Assembly: GCA_049840515.1 (NCBI GenBank)
Contig: JASGKW010000003.1
Location: 124,001 to 188,000, forward strand
Length of the DNA: 64,000 nucleotides
Direction: 5' to 3'
Source of the DNA: Muricomes sp049840515
Lineage (GTDB): Bacteria; Bacillota; Clostridia; Lachnospirales; Lachnospiraceae
The notes under the pieces are model-generated. The model worked only from the letters and a program-made list of their open reading frames with translations. It did not search any database and was not told the origin of the DNA. The position numbers were made by a program, and so were the translations under genes. Numbering within the stretch: the stretch's first letter is position 1; every line of letters begins with the position of its first letter. Shown here one piece after another: positions 18,290 to 28,384 of this stretch.

Positions 18290-19069
18290 TCATCCCAGCA
18301 GATATTGTTTCATTATCTTTAGAGCGTTTTTTTCTAACCGGCTGACCTGTGCCTGTGATATTTGTATCTGCTCCGCCACTTCCATCTGGGTTTTTCCCTC
18401 AAAGAAGCGCAGGGTGATGATATAGCGCTCTCTCTCATTTAACCGCTCCATCGCCGCTTCCAGTGACAATTCTTCCACCCAGTTTTCTTCTTTATTTTTT
18501 TTGTCGCTGACCTGGTCCATAACATAGAGGGTGTCCCCGCCCTCATTGTAAACCGGCTCATGCAGGCTCATAGGACTTTGAATCGCATCCAGGGCAAATA
18601 CAATGTCTTCTTTGGATATTCCGATTTCTTCAGCAATTTCCTGCACAGTAGGTTCTTTTAAATATTTCTTCATGTATCCTTCTTTTGCATAAATTGCCTT
18701 ATACGCTGTATCGCGCAGAGAACGGCTCACACGGATGGAATTGTTATCCCGGAGATATCTTCGCACTTCTCCGATAATCATGGGCACCGCATAGGTGGAA
18801 AACTTCACCAGCCTGTCCGGGTCAAAATTATCCACTGCCTTCATCAGACCCACGCACCCAATCTGAAATAAATCATCTGCATTTTCATTGCTGTTGGAAA
18901 ACCGCTTAATCACACTTAAGACAAGCCTTAAATTTCCTTTGATGTACTCATCCCTTGCTTCTTCATCCCCCGCTTTAATACGGACAAACAAAGCCTCCTT
19001 CTCCTCTTCTTTCAAGAGTGGAAGCTTCGCTGTATTCACACCACATAATTCAACCTTATTCAGAGCCAT
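18290..19069 (-). CDS. sigG: RNA polymerase sporulation sigma factor SigG
   Basis: 259 residues, the usual length. The N-terminal NKVELCGVNTAKLPLLKEEE is characteristic of sigma-G and carries the anti-sigma-contacting region. Region 2 (NLRLVLSVIKRFSNSNENADDLFQIG), region 3 and region 4.2 (TQMEVAEQIQISQAQVSRLEKNAL) are all present. It directs late forespore transcription. AGGAGG lies 9 bases before the ATG. In many Clostridia it directly follows spoIIGA-sigE. Here about 9 kb of polyamine and nuclease genes separate them. Confidence 0.95.
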   Translation of the reverse strand: MALNKVELCGVNTAKLPLLKEEEKEALFVRIKAGDEEARDEYIKGNLRLVLSVIKRFSNSNENADDLFQIGCVGLMKAVDNFDPDRLVKFSTYAVPMIIGEVRRYLRDNNSIRVSRSLRDTAYKAIYAKEGYMKKYLKEPTVQEIAEEIGISKEDIVFALDAIQSPMSLHEPVYNEGGDTLYVMDQVSDKKNKEENWVEELSLEAAMERLNERERYIITLRFFEGKTQMEVAEQIQISQAQVSRLEKNALKIMKQYLLG

Positions 19070-19164
19070 ATTGAGAATCCTCCTAGACGAAAAATTTTAA
19101 TCTAGTAAAATCATTCTCAATCTTCATGCTGGTTATTCTTATACCAGACAAATTTTACAAAGTT

Positions 19165-20049
19165 TTAGACCTTGACATTAAAAATTCCCTCATAGCATTT
19201 GGGCCGTCTGTCTCTGAATAATCCCCATTCCAGGCGCTCTTGCCTGATTTTTTCAAAATCAAATTCTGCAAATAAAATTTCTGTGCCACTTTTCGGGGCA
19301 TGACCCAAAATATCTCCGGTCTCATCAGTAATAAAACTATTTCCATAGAATTCCAGGGAGGAGCTCTGCTGTCCATTTTCTATACATGGTGTCACTGTTT
19401 CCACCCCATATCTGTTGGCTGCTGCCACAGGCACGATATTGGCCGCCGCGTGCCCCTGCATGGTTCTCATCCAGTGGCCGGAGCTGTCGCAGTCCAGTAT
19501 AGGCTCACTGCCTATGGCTGTGGGGTACAAAATGATATCAGCCCCTTTTAATGCCAGACAGCGGGCTGTCTCAGGAAACCACTGGTCCCAGCAGATACCC
19601 ACGCCAATTTTGCCGTATCTTGTATCCCACACTGTGAACCCAGTATCTCCCGGTGTAAAATAAAATTTTTCCTGATAAAAATGGTCATCGGGAATATGGG
19701 TTTTGCGGTAAACTCCGAGCAGACTTCCGTCTGCATCCAGCACAGCCGCAGAATTATATAATACATTCCCTGACTTTTCATAAAAACTTACAATAATAAC
19801 CAGTTCCAGCTCCTTTGCCAGCTTCTGCATCCTGCATACTGCGGGATTTTCCTGAACAGGGAGGGCATAATTATAATATGCGTACTGTCTTTCCTGGCAA
19901 AAATACTGCCGCTCAAACAACTCCGGCAGGAGAATAATCTTCCCGCCCTTATCTGCTGCCCGGCGCACATATTTTTCTGCATGTTCTATATTCTGTTCCA
20001 CTTCCCTTGTACATTCCATCTGGATAACGGCAACTGTTGTCTTACTCAT
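19165..20049 (-). CDS. aguB: N-carbamoylputrescine amidase
   Basis: 294 residues, a nitrilase-superfamily enzyme with the Glu-Lys-Cys triad visible: LLPELFERQYF (Glu), YRKTHIPDDHFYQEKFYF (Lys) and GVGICWDQWFPE (Cys). It hydrolyses N-carbamoylputrescine to putrescine, CO2 and ammonia, the last step of putrescine formation from agmatine. AAGGAGAG lies about 7 bases before the ATG. It is the last gene of the polyamine operon and, unlike four of its partners, reads intact. Confidence 0.95.
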   Translation of the reverse strand: MSKTTVAVIQMECTREVEQNIEHAEKYVRRAADKGGKIILLPELFERQYFCQERQYAYYNYALPVQENPAVCRMQKLAKELELVIIVSFYEKSGNVLYNSAAVLDADGSLLGVYRKTHIPDDHFYQEKFYFTPGDTGFTVWDTRYGKIGVGICWDQWFPETARCLALKGADIILYPTAIGSEPILDCDSSGHWMRTMQGHAAANIVPVAAANRYGVETVTPCIENGQQSSSLEFYGNSFITDETGDILGHAPKSGTEILFAEFDFEKIRQERLEWGLFRDRRPKCYEGIFNVKV

Positions 20050-20077
20050 AATATCTCTCCTTATGATATCTGTCGTC

Positions 20078-21219
20078 TCACCCAGCAGCTATATCACCCT
20101 GTGGTATCTGCTGTGTTATACAGTGAATATTTCCTCCTCCGAGTAAAATAATGCGGCTGTCTATTCCTACGATTTCACGTCCATGACAGATTTTTTCTAA
20201 AATTTCCAGGGCACGCCCGTCACTCTCCGCATTGTCCCCGCCAAACTGGGGTACCAAAACAGAATCATTTGTAAAATAAAAATTGACATAACTGGCAGCG
20301 AGGCGTTCTCCCGCCTCCCGCATATCTTCCCCCGCCTCAAACTCATATCTGTCCACTTCCTCTTTTTTCACACAGACCGGGATATCCGGCACAGGCAGTT
20401 TGTGAATCACCAGTTTCCGTCCTCTGGCGTCTTTTTGGGTCTCCAGATAGTCAAAACAAGCTTTTGAAAGCTCATACTGCTCATCTTCTCTGTTGTCCGT
20501 CCATGCAAGGACTACTTCCCCCGGTGCCGTAAATGCGCACACATTATCCACATGCTCATTTGTCTCATCTCTGGAAATTCCCCGGGGAAGCCACAGAATC
20601 TTCTCAGCTCCCAGGTAATTTTTTAACTTCTCTTCTATCTGTGCTTTAGAAAGTTTAGGATTTCTCCCTTTACTCAACAGACAGCTCTCTGTGACAAGAA
20701 CTGTGCCTTCCCCGTCAGAGTGAATGGAACTGCCCTCCAGCACAAAATCTCCCGCATCATAGCAGGAATAGCCCAGAGCCTCACAAACTCTTTTAGCTGC
20801 GGCATCATCCTTCTCCCATGAGGCATACAAACCGTCCGCTTCACCGCCCCATGCATTAAATTTCCAGTTCACTCCCCTGACACCAGAGCCATTTGTGACA
20901 AAAGTAGGGCATACATCTCTTGCCCATGCATCATCACTGTCTATGTCCAATATGAAAATATTGTGAACACAGCTTTTAGGGACAGCTTTTTTAATTGCTC
21001 TCCGAACCTCTTCTCTGTGATAGCCCTCTGCAAGCACATAGGCTTTTTCACTTTTTGCTATTTCACCGATTATCCTGCAAAATGCCCCCTGTGCTTCTGC
21101 CGGATTTTTTCCCCACTCCCCGGGCGCACAGGCCATATAATAAGGGTTCCTTTGTGAGGAGCAAATTCTGCGGGCATAAAATATCCGTCTTTTTCAGGTA
21201 AAGTTTCCAGTATCTTCAT
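20078..21219 (-). pseudogene. aguA: Agmatine deiminase with a frameshift near its N-terminus
   Basis: Converts agmatine to N-carbamoylputrescine. The ATG at 21219 shares one base with the nspC stop and begins MKILETLPEKDGYFMPAEFA. After WPVRP the frame breaks at a GGGG run (21118-21121). The rest, including DIDSDDAWARDVCPTF, ATGE-like and GGGNIHCITQQIPQG with the catalytic Cys, is in another frame. One missing G (or two extra) explains it; adding one gives 380 residues, the normal size. As read, the N-terminal 35 residues are instead fused to NspC. It is the fifth gene of the operon. Confidence 0.9.
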
Positions 21220-22362
21220 CAGGACAAACGCTCCTCTAAAATCTTTATAATCAAATTGTCTCACAAGCTCACATTCTCCATTTTTTCGGAGAAGAGCGAT
21301 ATCCGGGAGAGGCATCCCGTTGAAGGTATTATTTTTTACCATAGTGTAGATTGCCATATCCTCAAATATCAGTCTGTCACCAATCTGAGGCTGCACATCA
21401 AAACTGTATTCGCCTATGATATCTCCCGCAAGGCAGGTTCTTGAACCAAGCTTGCAGGTTACCGCCTTTTCACCGGGCAGACCACTGTTTTTCAATGGCG
21501 GGCGGTAGGGCATTTCCAGCACATCAGGCATATGGCAGGCAGCCGAGCCGTCCAAAATAAGGACGGGGGTATCCCACTCCACAACATCCATCACCTCTGT
21601 GATAAAATACCCTGCATTCAGAGCGATAGCTTCCCCCGGCTCCAGATATACCTTCACCTTGTATGTGTCCCGTATCCTGCAAATCAGTGTCTCCAGCGCT
21701 GCTCTGTCATATCCCGGTCTTGTAATATGATGACCGCCCCCCAGATTCAGCCATTTAATCTGGTGAAGGTATTTGCCGAACTTTTTTTCCACCTCTTCAA
21801 ATGTTTCCACTAAAGGTGCCGCATCCTGCTCACACAAGGTGTGGATATGCAGCCCCTCCACTCCCCCCGGCAGCTCCTCAGGGAACTGTGACAAACGGAT
21901 TCCCAGACGTGAACCGGGGGCACAGGGGTCATAAATATCATGCCCTTCCTGGGTGGAATATTCCGGATTAATCCGAAGCCCCACACTGGCTGATGATTTC
22001 TCCCACATCTCCCTGTGTTTTTCTAGCTGTGAAATGGAATTAAAGCTGATGTGGTCGCAGATAGTACAAAGCTCCCCCATCTCTTCCTCTGTGTAAGCAG
22101 GAGAAAACACATGGTTCTCCCCGCCCATCTCTTCTGCCCCAAGCCTTGCCTCATATAAACCACTGGCAGTCGCTCCCGCCAGATACTGCCGAATCAGGGG
22201 ATAAGCCCTGTACATGGAGAATGCCTTCTGTGCCAGCAGAATGTGGCACCCTGTGTTCCTCTGCACTTCCGCCAATATCTGCAAGTTCTCTTCTAATTTT
22301 TTCTCATCAATAAGATAGACAGGTGTTTTCAGATTCTCTATCTTTAGCTCTTTCGTCTTCAT
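21219..22362 (-). CDS. nspC: Carboxynorspermidine/carboxyspermidine decarboxylase, frameshifted at its last codons
   Basis: PLP-dependent fold-III decarboxylase that produces spermidine or norspermidine from the carboxylated form. Visible are LLAQKAFSMY (PLP lysine), the glycine-rich HTLCEQDAA and WLNLGGGHHITRPGYD, YLEPGEAIA and CHMPDVLEMPYRP. The normal C-terminus D-F-R-x-R-L-S is missed because of one apparent extra base at AGAGGAGCG (21231-21237). The frame then reads through into aguA for a 430-residue apparent fusion. Correcting it gives a TGA at 21221-21219 and 380 residues. Catalytic regions are unaffected. The start is 4 bases downstream of the dehydrogenase stop. Confidence 0.9.
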
Positions 22363-22365
22363 CTC

Positions 22366-23625
22366 TTACTCCACAAGGGCCGGGTGCTCTTCCACTATCC
22401 ATGGCAGTCCATATTGATTCAGCATATCCATAAACGGGTCCGGGTCCAGTTCTTCCAGATTCACCGCACCTTTTTTATTCCATGTTCCAGCTGCAACCAG
22501 TGCCGTTCCAATCATGGCCGGAACTCCTGTTGTGTAGCTGATTGCCTGACTGCCCACCTCTTTGTAGCACTCCTGGTGGTCACATACATTATAGATATAG
22601 ATGGTTCTTTCTTTTCCATCTTTAATGCCAGTATAAATACACCCAATGTTGGTTTTGCCCTTAGTGCGGGGCCCCAGAGTTGCAGGGTCAGGCAGCAGTG
22701 CCTTTAAAAACTGGATAGGGACAATCTCTTTTCCGTCAAATTCGATAGGGCTGGTTGAGAGCATTCCTACATTCTCCAGGCATTTCATATGAGTCAGATA
22801 ACTTTCCCCGAAGGTCATGAAAAATCGGATACGTTTCACGCCCGGCACATTTTTTGCCAGCGATTCAATCTCCTCGTGGTGGAGAAGGTACATATCTTTC
22901 TGCCCCACCTGTGGAAAATCATAGGACCTTTTAATTTCCATAGGCTCTGTCTCAACCCAATGTCCGTTCTCCCAGTAACTTCCGTTAGCGGAAACTTCGC
23001 GCAGATTGATTTCAGGGTTGAAGTTTGTAGCAAAAGGATAGCCATGGTCTCCCCCATTACAATCCAAAATATCAATGGTATGTATCTCGTCAAAATAATG
23101 TTTCTGTGCATAAGCCGTGAAAACACTGGTCACTCCCGGGTCGAAGCCAGAACCTAAGAGAGCTGTCAGCCCCTTCTCACGGAATCTTTCAGCATAGTCC
23201 CACTGACAGCTGTAATCAAAATATGCAGTAAATCCTTTTTCCCGGCAGCGTTTCTCATAAATCTCACGCCACTGGAGATTATCTGTATCCTCCGGCTCAT
23301 AATTTGCACTGTCCACGTAATCTACACCGCACGCAAGGCAGGCTTCCATAATGGCAAGGTCCTGATAGGGCAGAGCAAGATTTAATACCACCTGAGGCTC
23401 ATATTCCCTGATAAGAGCTGCCACTTCCTCCACAGAATCCGCATCCACCCTCGCAGTTGTAATTTTCACAGATGTCTTTCCCTCCAGTTTTTCCTTCAGG
23501 GCATCACATTTTTCTTTTGTCCGGCTTGCAATACAAAGCTCTGTAAACACACTTTCATTCTGACAACACTTCTGAATTGCCACAGAGGCAACACCGCCGC
23601 AGCCAATCACCAACACTCTGCTCAT
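22366..23625 (-). CDS. Carboxy(nor)spermidine dehydrogenase (saccharopine dehydrogenase family)
   Basis: 419 residues, intact. An N-terminal Rossmann fold (VLVIGCGGVASVAIQKC) binds NADPH, and the saccharopine-dehydrogenase-like catalytic domain follows (GFDPGVTSVFTAYA, GGDHGYPFATNFNPEINLREV). It reductively condenses putrescine with aspartate semialdehyde to give carboxyspermidine, the substrate of the adjacent NspC. Its ATG overlaps the speE stop (ATGA). Relatives are often annotated as LYS1-like saccharopine dehydrogenase. The polyamine context fixes the role. Confidence 0.92.
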   Translation of the reverse strand: MSRVLVIGCGGVASVAIQKCCQNESVFTELCIASRTKEKCDALKEKLEGKTSVKITTARVDADSVEEVAALIREYEPQVVLNLALPYQDLAIMEACLACGVDYVDSANYEPEDTDNLQWREIYEKRCREKGFTAYFDYSCQWDYAERFREKGLTALLGSGFDPGVTSVFTAYAQKHYFDEIHTIDILDCNGGDHGYPFATNFNPEINLREVSANGSYWENGHWVETEPMEIKRSYDFPQVGQKDMYLLHHEEIESLAKNVPGVKRIRFFMTFGESYLTHMKCLENVGMLSTSPIEFDGKEIVPIQFLKALLPDPATLGPRTKGKTNIGCIYTGIKDGKERTIYIYNVCDHQECYKEVGSQAISYTTGVPAMIGTALVAAGTWNKKGAVNLEELDPDPFMDMLNQYGLPWIVEEHPALVE

Positions 23626-24484
23626 TTTACACTTCCTCCTCTTCTAGATAAATCCTCCACATATCTCGGCAGCATAAATGCTCCCGTATGCAGATTGGTC
23701 GTATAATAACTGGTTTTTATCTCTCTCTTCTTCCACCTTTTGGCATCCATATCTTTCAGGGGATGATATTTCTTTGAGGCAAACCCAAACAGCCAGATAC
23801 CCTGCCGGGCAGGTTGGAATGTGTGCCTGATATACCCTGTTAATGGGAAAACTTCGGTACGCTTTCCTGTGCATAATCCGGCAGCTGTCCTCATCCTCAT
23901 CATAGAAAGGACTGCCGTGCTGGTAAACCATGATGCCATCCTCACGGAGCGCCTGAAAGCACTCTCCCATAAAATTCTTTTGTAAATAACCCTGCGGCAT
24001 GCCCCAAAGGGTCCGTACAGTCATTGATAATCAAATCATAGGCATCCTGCCTGGAACGTAAAAATTTCAATCCGTCCTCATAGTACATAGTCACCCTGGA
24101 ATCGTCCAGCCCATTGGCACCTTCGGGGAAATGCTCCCTGCACGCATATACAAACAGCTGGTCAGGCTCCACCACATCAATCTGCTCTATTTCATCATAA
24201 TAAGACAATTCTCTGGCAACACCGCCATCACCGCCTCCGAGCACCAGCACCCTTTTCACGGAAGGGTGGACTGCCATCGGGACGTGCACAATCATCTCAT
24301 CATAAATAAATTCATCCTGTTCTGTAAAAATTACATTCCCGTTGGATGTCAGTATTTTTCCAAATTCAGGAGTTTCAAAAACGTCAATCCGCTGAAATTC
24401 ACTCTGTGCGCTGAACAACTGCTGCTCCACACGAATGGAAATTTTCACGTTGCTGGTGTGCATCTCACTAACCCAGAAATCCAT
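23622..24484 (-). pseudogene. speE: Spermidine synthase-family aminopropyltransferase, two frameshifts
   Basis: Rossmann-fold SAM-type enzyme. The N-terminal part reads to YDLIINDCTDPLGHAAG and includes the nucleotide-binding LGGGDGGVARELSYY. One extra base near 23963-23969 (coding TATGGGAGAG) shifts the frame. The next segment (ALREDGIMVYQHGSP, INRVYQAHIPTCPAGY) is shifted again near 23794-23798, where TATCTGGCTG should read Tyr-Trp-Leu. The last part (LFGFASKKYHP to GGSVK) then follows. Correcting both gives one 286-residue protein of normal size without stops. It overlaps the end of speA by 17 bases. As read, no single product would be active. Confidence 0.9.
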
Positions 24485-25944
24485 TTCCCTGTCCCTCCTT
24501 TAACACATTTAACCGGGAAACGTCTGAGCTTTCCGGTCCCTGCATAGAACACCCCTTCTCCTTGGCGAACTGGATGTAGTCTATAAGTTCCTTTGTAATC
24601 TGTTCCCCCGGTGCCAGAATAGGGATTCCAGGGGGATAGCACATAACAAATTCCCCACAGATTTTCCCTGCGGTCTCCTCTATGGGAAGGCTTTCTTTCA
24701 ATCCATAAAAAGCCTGCTGAGGTGTCATCACCACTTCAGGTGCGATATATTCTGCCAGAAACAGCGTTTTCTTGGGTTCCCTGTAGAGTCTTTTAATGTC
24801 AGCCAGGGCGCCCACCAGACGCTCCACATCCTGAATTCTGTCCCCTATGGAAATATAGGCAAGAATATTACTGATATCTCCAAATTCAATCTGAATATCA
24901 TATTCATCCCTCAGCAAATCATAAACTTCTATTCCCGCAAGACCTATATCACGTGTGTAGACAGCCAGCTTGGTTACATCAAAATCGAAAACACTTCCGC
25001 CATTCTTTAATTCCGAGCCATAAGCATAGTAACCGCCGATGCTGTTGATTTCTCCTCTGGCATATTCTGCCATCTGTGCCACCTTTTCAAAGGTTTCCTC
25101 CCCCCTGAGTGCAAGGTTTCTTCTGGAAATATCCAGACTGGACATGAGAAGATATGAGGCGCTGGTTGTCTGGGTCAGATTAATAATCTGGGCCACGTAG
25201 CGGGCATTCATCCCCGGGCCTGTCAAGAGCAAGGAACTCTGGGTGAGACTGCCGCCTGATTTATGCATGGACACCGCCGCCATATCCGCTCCGGCTTCCA
25301 TCCCGGAGCATGGAAGATTCTTTCCAAAATACAGATGGGTTCCGTGAGCCTCATCTGCCAGCACAAGCATCCCGCTTTTGTGTGCTATTTTCACAATGGT
25401 CCTGATATCAGAGCATATCCCGTAATAAGTCGGATTATTGACAAATACCGCGGCGGCATCCGGGTGCTCTTTGATTGCCTTCTCCACATCCTCAGGCTCC
25501 ATTCCCAGAGGAATGCCCAGCTTCCTGGTCCACCTTGGGGTCTATATACACCGGGACGGCACCGCAGAGTACCAGTGCATTGATTACACTTTTATGTACA
25601 TTTCTGGGCAAAATAATCTTATCCCCGGCTTTGCAGGCTGAAAGCACCATAGTCTGAACAGAAGAAGTGGTTCCTCCCACCATCAGAAAAGCGTGGGCTG
25701 CCCCAAATGCGTCTGCCGCCAGCTCTTCCGCCTCTTTTATGACAGAGACAGGGTGGCAGAGGTTATCCAGGGGTTTCATAGAATTTACATCAATCCCTAC
25801 ACATTTTTCCCCCAATAATTGTACCAGTTCGGGATTTCCCCTGCCCCTTTTGTGGCCGGGTACATCAAAGGGGACTACCCGCTGTTTTCTGAAACGCTCA
25901 AGTGCGCTGTAAATTGGTGCCTGTAATTGTCGTTTTTGATCCAT
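24468..25944 (-). pseudogene. speA: Arginine (Orn/Lys/Arg) decarboxylase, fold-type I, one frameshift
   Basis: First enzyme of the polyamine operon, making agmatine from arginine. The ATG at 25944 follows GGAGGTGGAGGA. The N-terminal part shows FDVPGHKRGRGNPE and HAFLMVGGTTSSVQ, then shifts at GAAGCTGGGC (complement of 25517-25524). The second part carries DEAHGTHL and the PLP lysine in AVSMHKSGGSLTQ. Removing one base restores VDQELGIPLGMEPEDVEKAI and a 491-residue protein, the size of Bacillus SpeA. Agmatine is the logical product because aguA and aguB follow. A lysine or ornithine substrate cannot be excluded from sequence alone. Confidence 0.9.
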
Positions 25945-26025
25945 TCCTCCACCTCCTCTTCTGCGAAATATCCTGTTTTTAGAGAAATCATCTGATTTAG
26001 TCAACTTTAATTGACAACACAAAAA

Positions 26026-26050
26026 GGTAGTGCGCAAAAGCAGCACTACC
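26026..26050 (-). terminator. Hairpin with T-run in the speA leader (possible attenuator)
   Basis: On the minus strand GGTAGTGC, a 9-nt loop, GCACTACC and then TTTTTGTG. The 8-bp stem is perfect. It lies between the putative operon promoter (26099-26127) and the speA start (25944). Confidence 0.6.
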
Positions 26051-26098
26051 TGTTATATACATTATGTTTTCCGAAAACTTTTACCTGATTTTACAGAT

Positions 26099-26127
26099 AA
26101 AATAATCCGCACAGTGTATACAGTCAA
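26099..26127 (-). promoter_or_regulatory. Candidate promoter of the polyamine operon
   Basis: Minus strand TTGACT (26127-26122), a 17-bp spacer, TATTTT (26104-26099). The start of transcription would be near 26092, leaving a ~150-nt leader before speA. Confidence 0.55.
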
Positions 26128-26207
26128 TCATTGTCCTCTCATCAGAGTCTATACAGCAAATATACTTTTACTACTCCTCTATTGAACATTTCACAAGTGG
26201 TATGCAT

Positions 26208-26390
26208 TTGCAAGGTTATAAATAACCATCTTATAAAACTGAGCTTTTAACTCGATCAATATGTGGCGCTATCGCCACCCGCGGCAGCGGCCAGCCCTGT
26301 CCGATGAGCTTTTAGACAGAATCTCTGTCTGGCCTATATTTGCATGATAGTACTGATTGCCGTATCTATGCATGACACAGTTATTCTAGC
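26208..26390 (+). ncRNA. Unidentified structured intergenic RNA candidate
   Basis: The stretch 26051-26427 has no gene but dense structure. A plausible plus-strand promoter TTGCAA-18-TATAAA lies at 26208-26237. After it come GTGGCGCTATCGCCAC (perfect hairpin), GGCCAGCC...GGCC pairing and AGACAGAATCTCTGTCT (perfect hairpin). TGAGCTTTTA occurs twice. The GC-rich core contrasts with its AT-rich flanks. The strand is uncertain because stems read both ways. It does not match tmRNA, RNase P, SRP RNA or any riboswitch I can recall. Confidence 0.35.
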
Positions 26391-26427
26391 ATATATGACC
26401 TAAAAGTCAATAGAAAAATTTCATTTT

Positions 26428-28039
26428 TTATTCCCAGCTATCCCATTTATCTGCCAGATTTTGAATCTGACCTTCAAATTTTGCCTTGTCTTTGTTTGCA
26501 ATTCCCTGGTTTTTGTAGATAACATCCAACAGGCGTTTTCCTGCTGCAACCAGTCTGTCAAAGGCAGCGTCAGCTTTCTTCTGAGCTGGTTTCTTTTGCT
26601 TTCACTGGTATGCGCACACCCTCACTGACAATTTGATTTGCAGCTAAGTCAAATTGCCCGTCCGGGAATGGTGCCCAGGCAGGATGACCCAGCCTCTCCT
26701 GAACGGTATTGGCAAATTCCTCTGCCACTGTATCCTCGCCGTGAACTACAAATACCCGGTCAATGGGTGTCTTAAATCCGCCCAGCCAGGCTAAAAGTCC
26801 ATTCATATCCGCATGGCCGCTGACACCGTGAAGGCTCTCAATTCTGGCGTGAATTTCAATAGGCTCGCCAAAAAGTCTCACATTCTTCTCCCCGTCCAGA
26901 ATTCTTCTTCCCAGAGTTCCGTTTGCCTGATAACCCACAAACAAAATCGTACATTCTTTTCTCCACAAATTATGTTTCAAATGGTGGCGGATACGCCCGG
27001 CATCACACATTCCGGAGGCAGATATAATGACTTTGGGCTTTTCAATTGTGTTAATCAGCTTAGAATCCTCGCTGGTAACAGCAGTCTTAAGTCCTGGAAA
27101 TATCAGAGGATTGATGCCTGCATTGACTAATTGAAGTGCCTCTTCATCAAAACATTCTCTCATGTTTTTTGTAAATATCTTTGTCGCCTCAATAGCCAGA
27201 GGGCTATCCACATACACTTCAAAATCGGGGTATTCTTTCAGCAGGTTCTCTTCTTTAATCTCCCTGATGAGATATAGCAACTCCTGTGTTCTTCCCACTG
27301 CAAAAGAGGGGATAACCACATTTCCGTTTTTATCAAAAGTCTCCTTGGCTATCTGCACAAACTCTTTCTTATAATCCACCTTCTCTGTAGAATGAACTCT
27401 GTTCCCATAGGTAGATTCCACTACAACATAATCTGCCGACTCTGTATAGCTGGGGTCCTTGATAATCGGCTGGTTAAGATTTCCTACGTCCCCTGAGAAT
27501 ACAATCTTCTTTGTGACATCCCCCTCTGTAATCCACACTTCAATACTGGCAGAGCCAAGTAAATGCCCTACATCTGTAAAGCGTACCTCAATCCCTTCAC
27601 ACAGGCGGATGCGCTCTTTATATCCGCATGGAACAATTAAACCAATGGTATCCAAGGCATCCTGCACTACATAGAGCGGCTCATACACAGGCTGTCCGGC
27701 CCTGCGTCCTTTACGGTTGCGCCATTCTGCCTCGAATTCCTGGATATGTGCACTATCCTGCAGCATAATATTGCACAAATCTGCTGTCGCATAGGTAGTA
27801 ATAATCTGCCCCTTAAATCCCCTCTTTGTAATCAAAGGCAATAGTCCTGAATGGTCAATATGTGCATGTGTCAAAAGCACATAGTCAATCTCATTCTCTG
27901 AAAACGGAAGCCCCGGGTTCTCATATAAATCAGGTCCCTGTTCCATGCCGCAATCCACCAGAATGTTCTTTCCTGCCGCCTGCAGCAGATGACAGCTTCC
28001 TGTCACTTCATGGGCAGCTCCTATAAATCTCAGTTTCAT
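26428..28039 (-). CDS. Beta-CASP metallo-beta-lactamase RNase-like protein, C-terminal frameshift
   Basis: Zn-dependent RNA-processing-type hydrolase. The MBL domain shows THAHIDHSG (HxHxDH), FTDVGHLLGSAS and FSGDVGN. The beta-CASP domain shows VVESTYGNR, IPSFAVGRTQELL, SASGMCDAGRIRHHL and HGVSGHAD. The ATG at 28039 follows GAGGAGG by 8 bases. As read, the frame ends at 26570 after an AAAA run (26594-26597). Removing one A restores KKPAQKKADAAFDRL and a stop at 26428-26430. That gives 536 residues, the usual length, so the last ~45 residues are displaced but the catalytic core is intact. Confidence 0.88.
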
Positions 28040-28232
28040 AATACCTACCTCCTCGTTTTTTTGCACAATGGCTTATTGTCAATCTCTTTAAATTTCCTAA
28101 CCTGTTTCTCCCCGAATCATCTGTCTGGAAGTATTATAACCCAAAAATGATAATAAAATCATAGCTAATGTACTCTCCTTTGTCCGAATTTGATAGAACA
28201 ATTATATACCTTTCCCACTCTCCTTTACAACA

Positions 28233-28278
28233 AAAAAATCTGATTTCACAATCACTTAACGATTATAAAATCAGATTT
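28233..28278 (-). terminator. Hairpin terminator after sigE
   Basis: AAATCTGATTT pairs with AAATCAGATTT across ~20 nt (28236-28278). On the minus strand it is followed by TTTTTTTG. It lies ~95 bases past the sigE stop and before the beta-CASP gene. Confidence 0.65.
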
Positions 28279-28313
28279 CCAGTCACATCAAAATTGTATT
28301 AAGTTTTTCATTC

Positions 28314-28384
28314 CTATACCTTATTGAACATTCATGATTTAAGAAGTATATCTTCTTGAATATTCGTGATTTAAGAAGTATATC
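28314..28384. repeat. Two tandem 32-bp units overlapping the sigE stop codon
   Basis: Read on the minus strand, units 28384-28353 and 28352-28321 each begin GATATACTTCTTAAATCA and differ at few positions. GGTATAG follows, the start of a third. The first unit encodes the last residues of SigE (Tyr-Thr-Ser-stop). The same 32-bp unit occurs three times at 41010-41112. Confidence 0.8.

Noticed and set aside
26208..26390. tmRNA, SRP RNA or RNase P RNA
   Set aside because: None of the diagnostic conserved sequences of these RNAs is present in either orientation.
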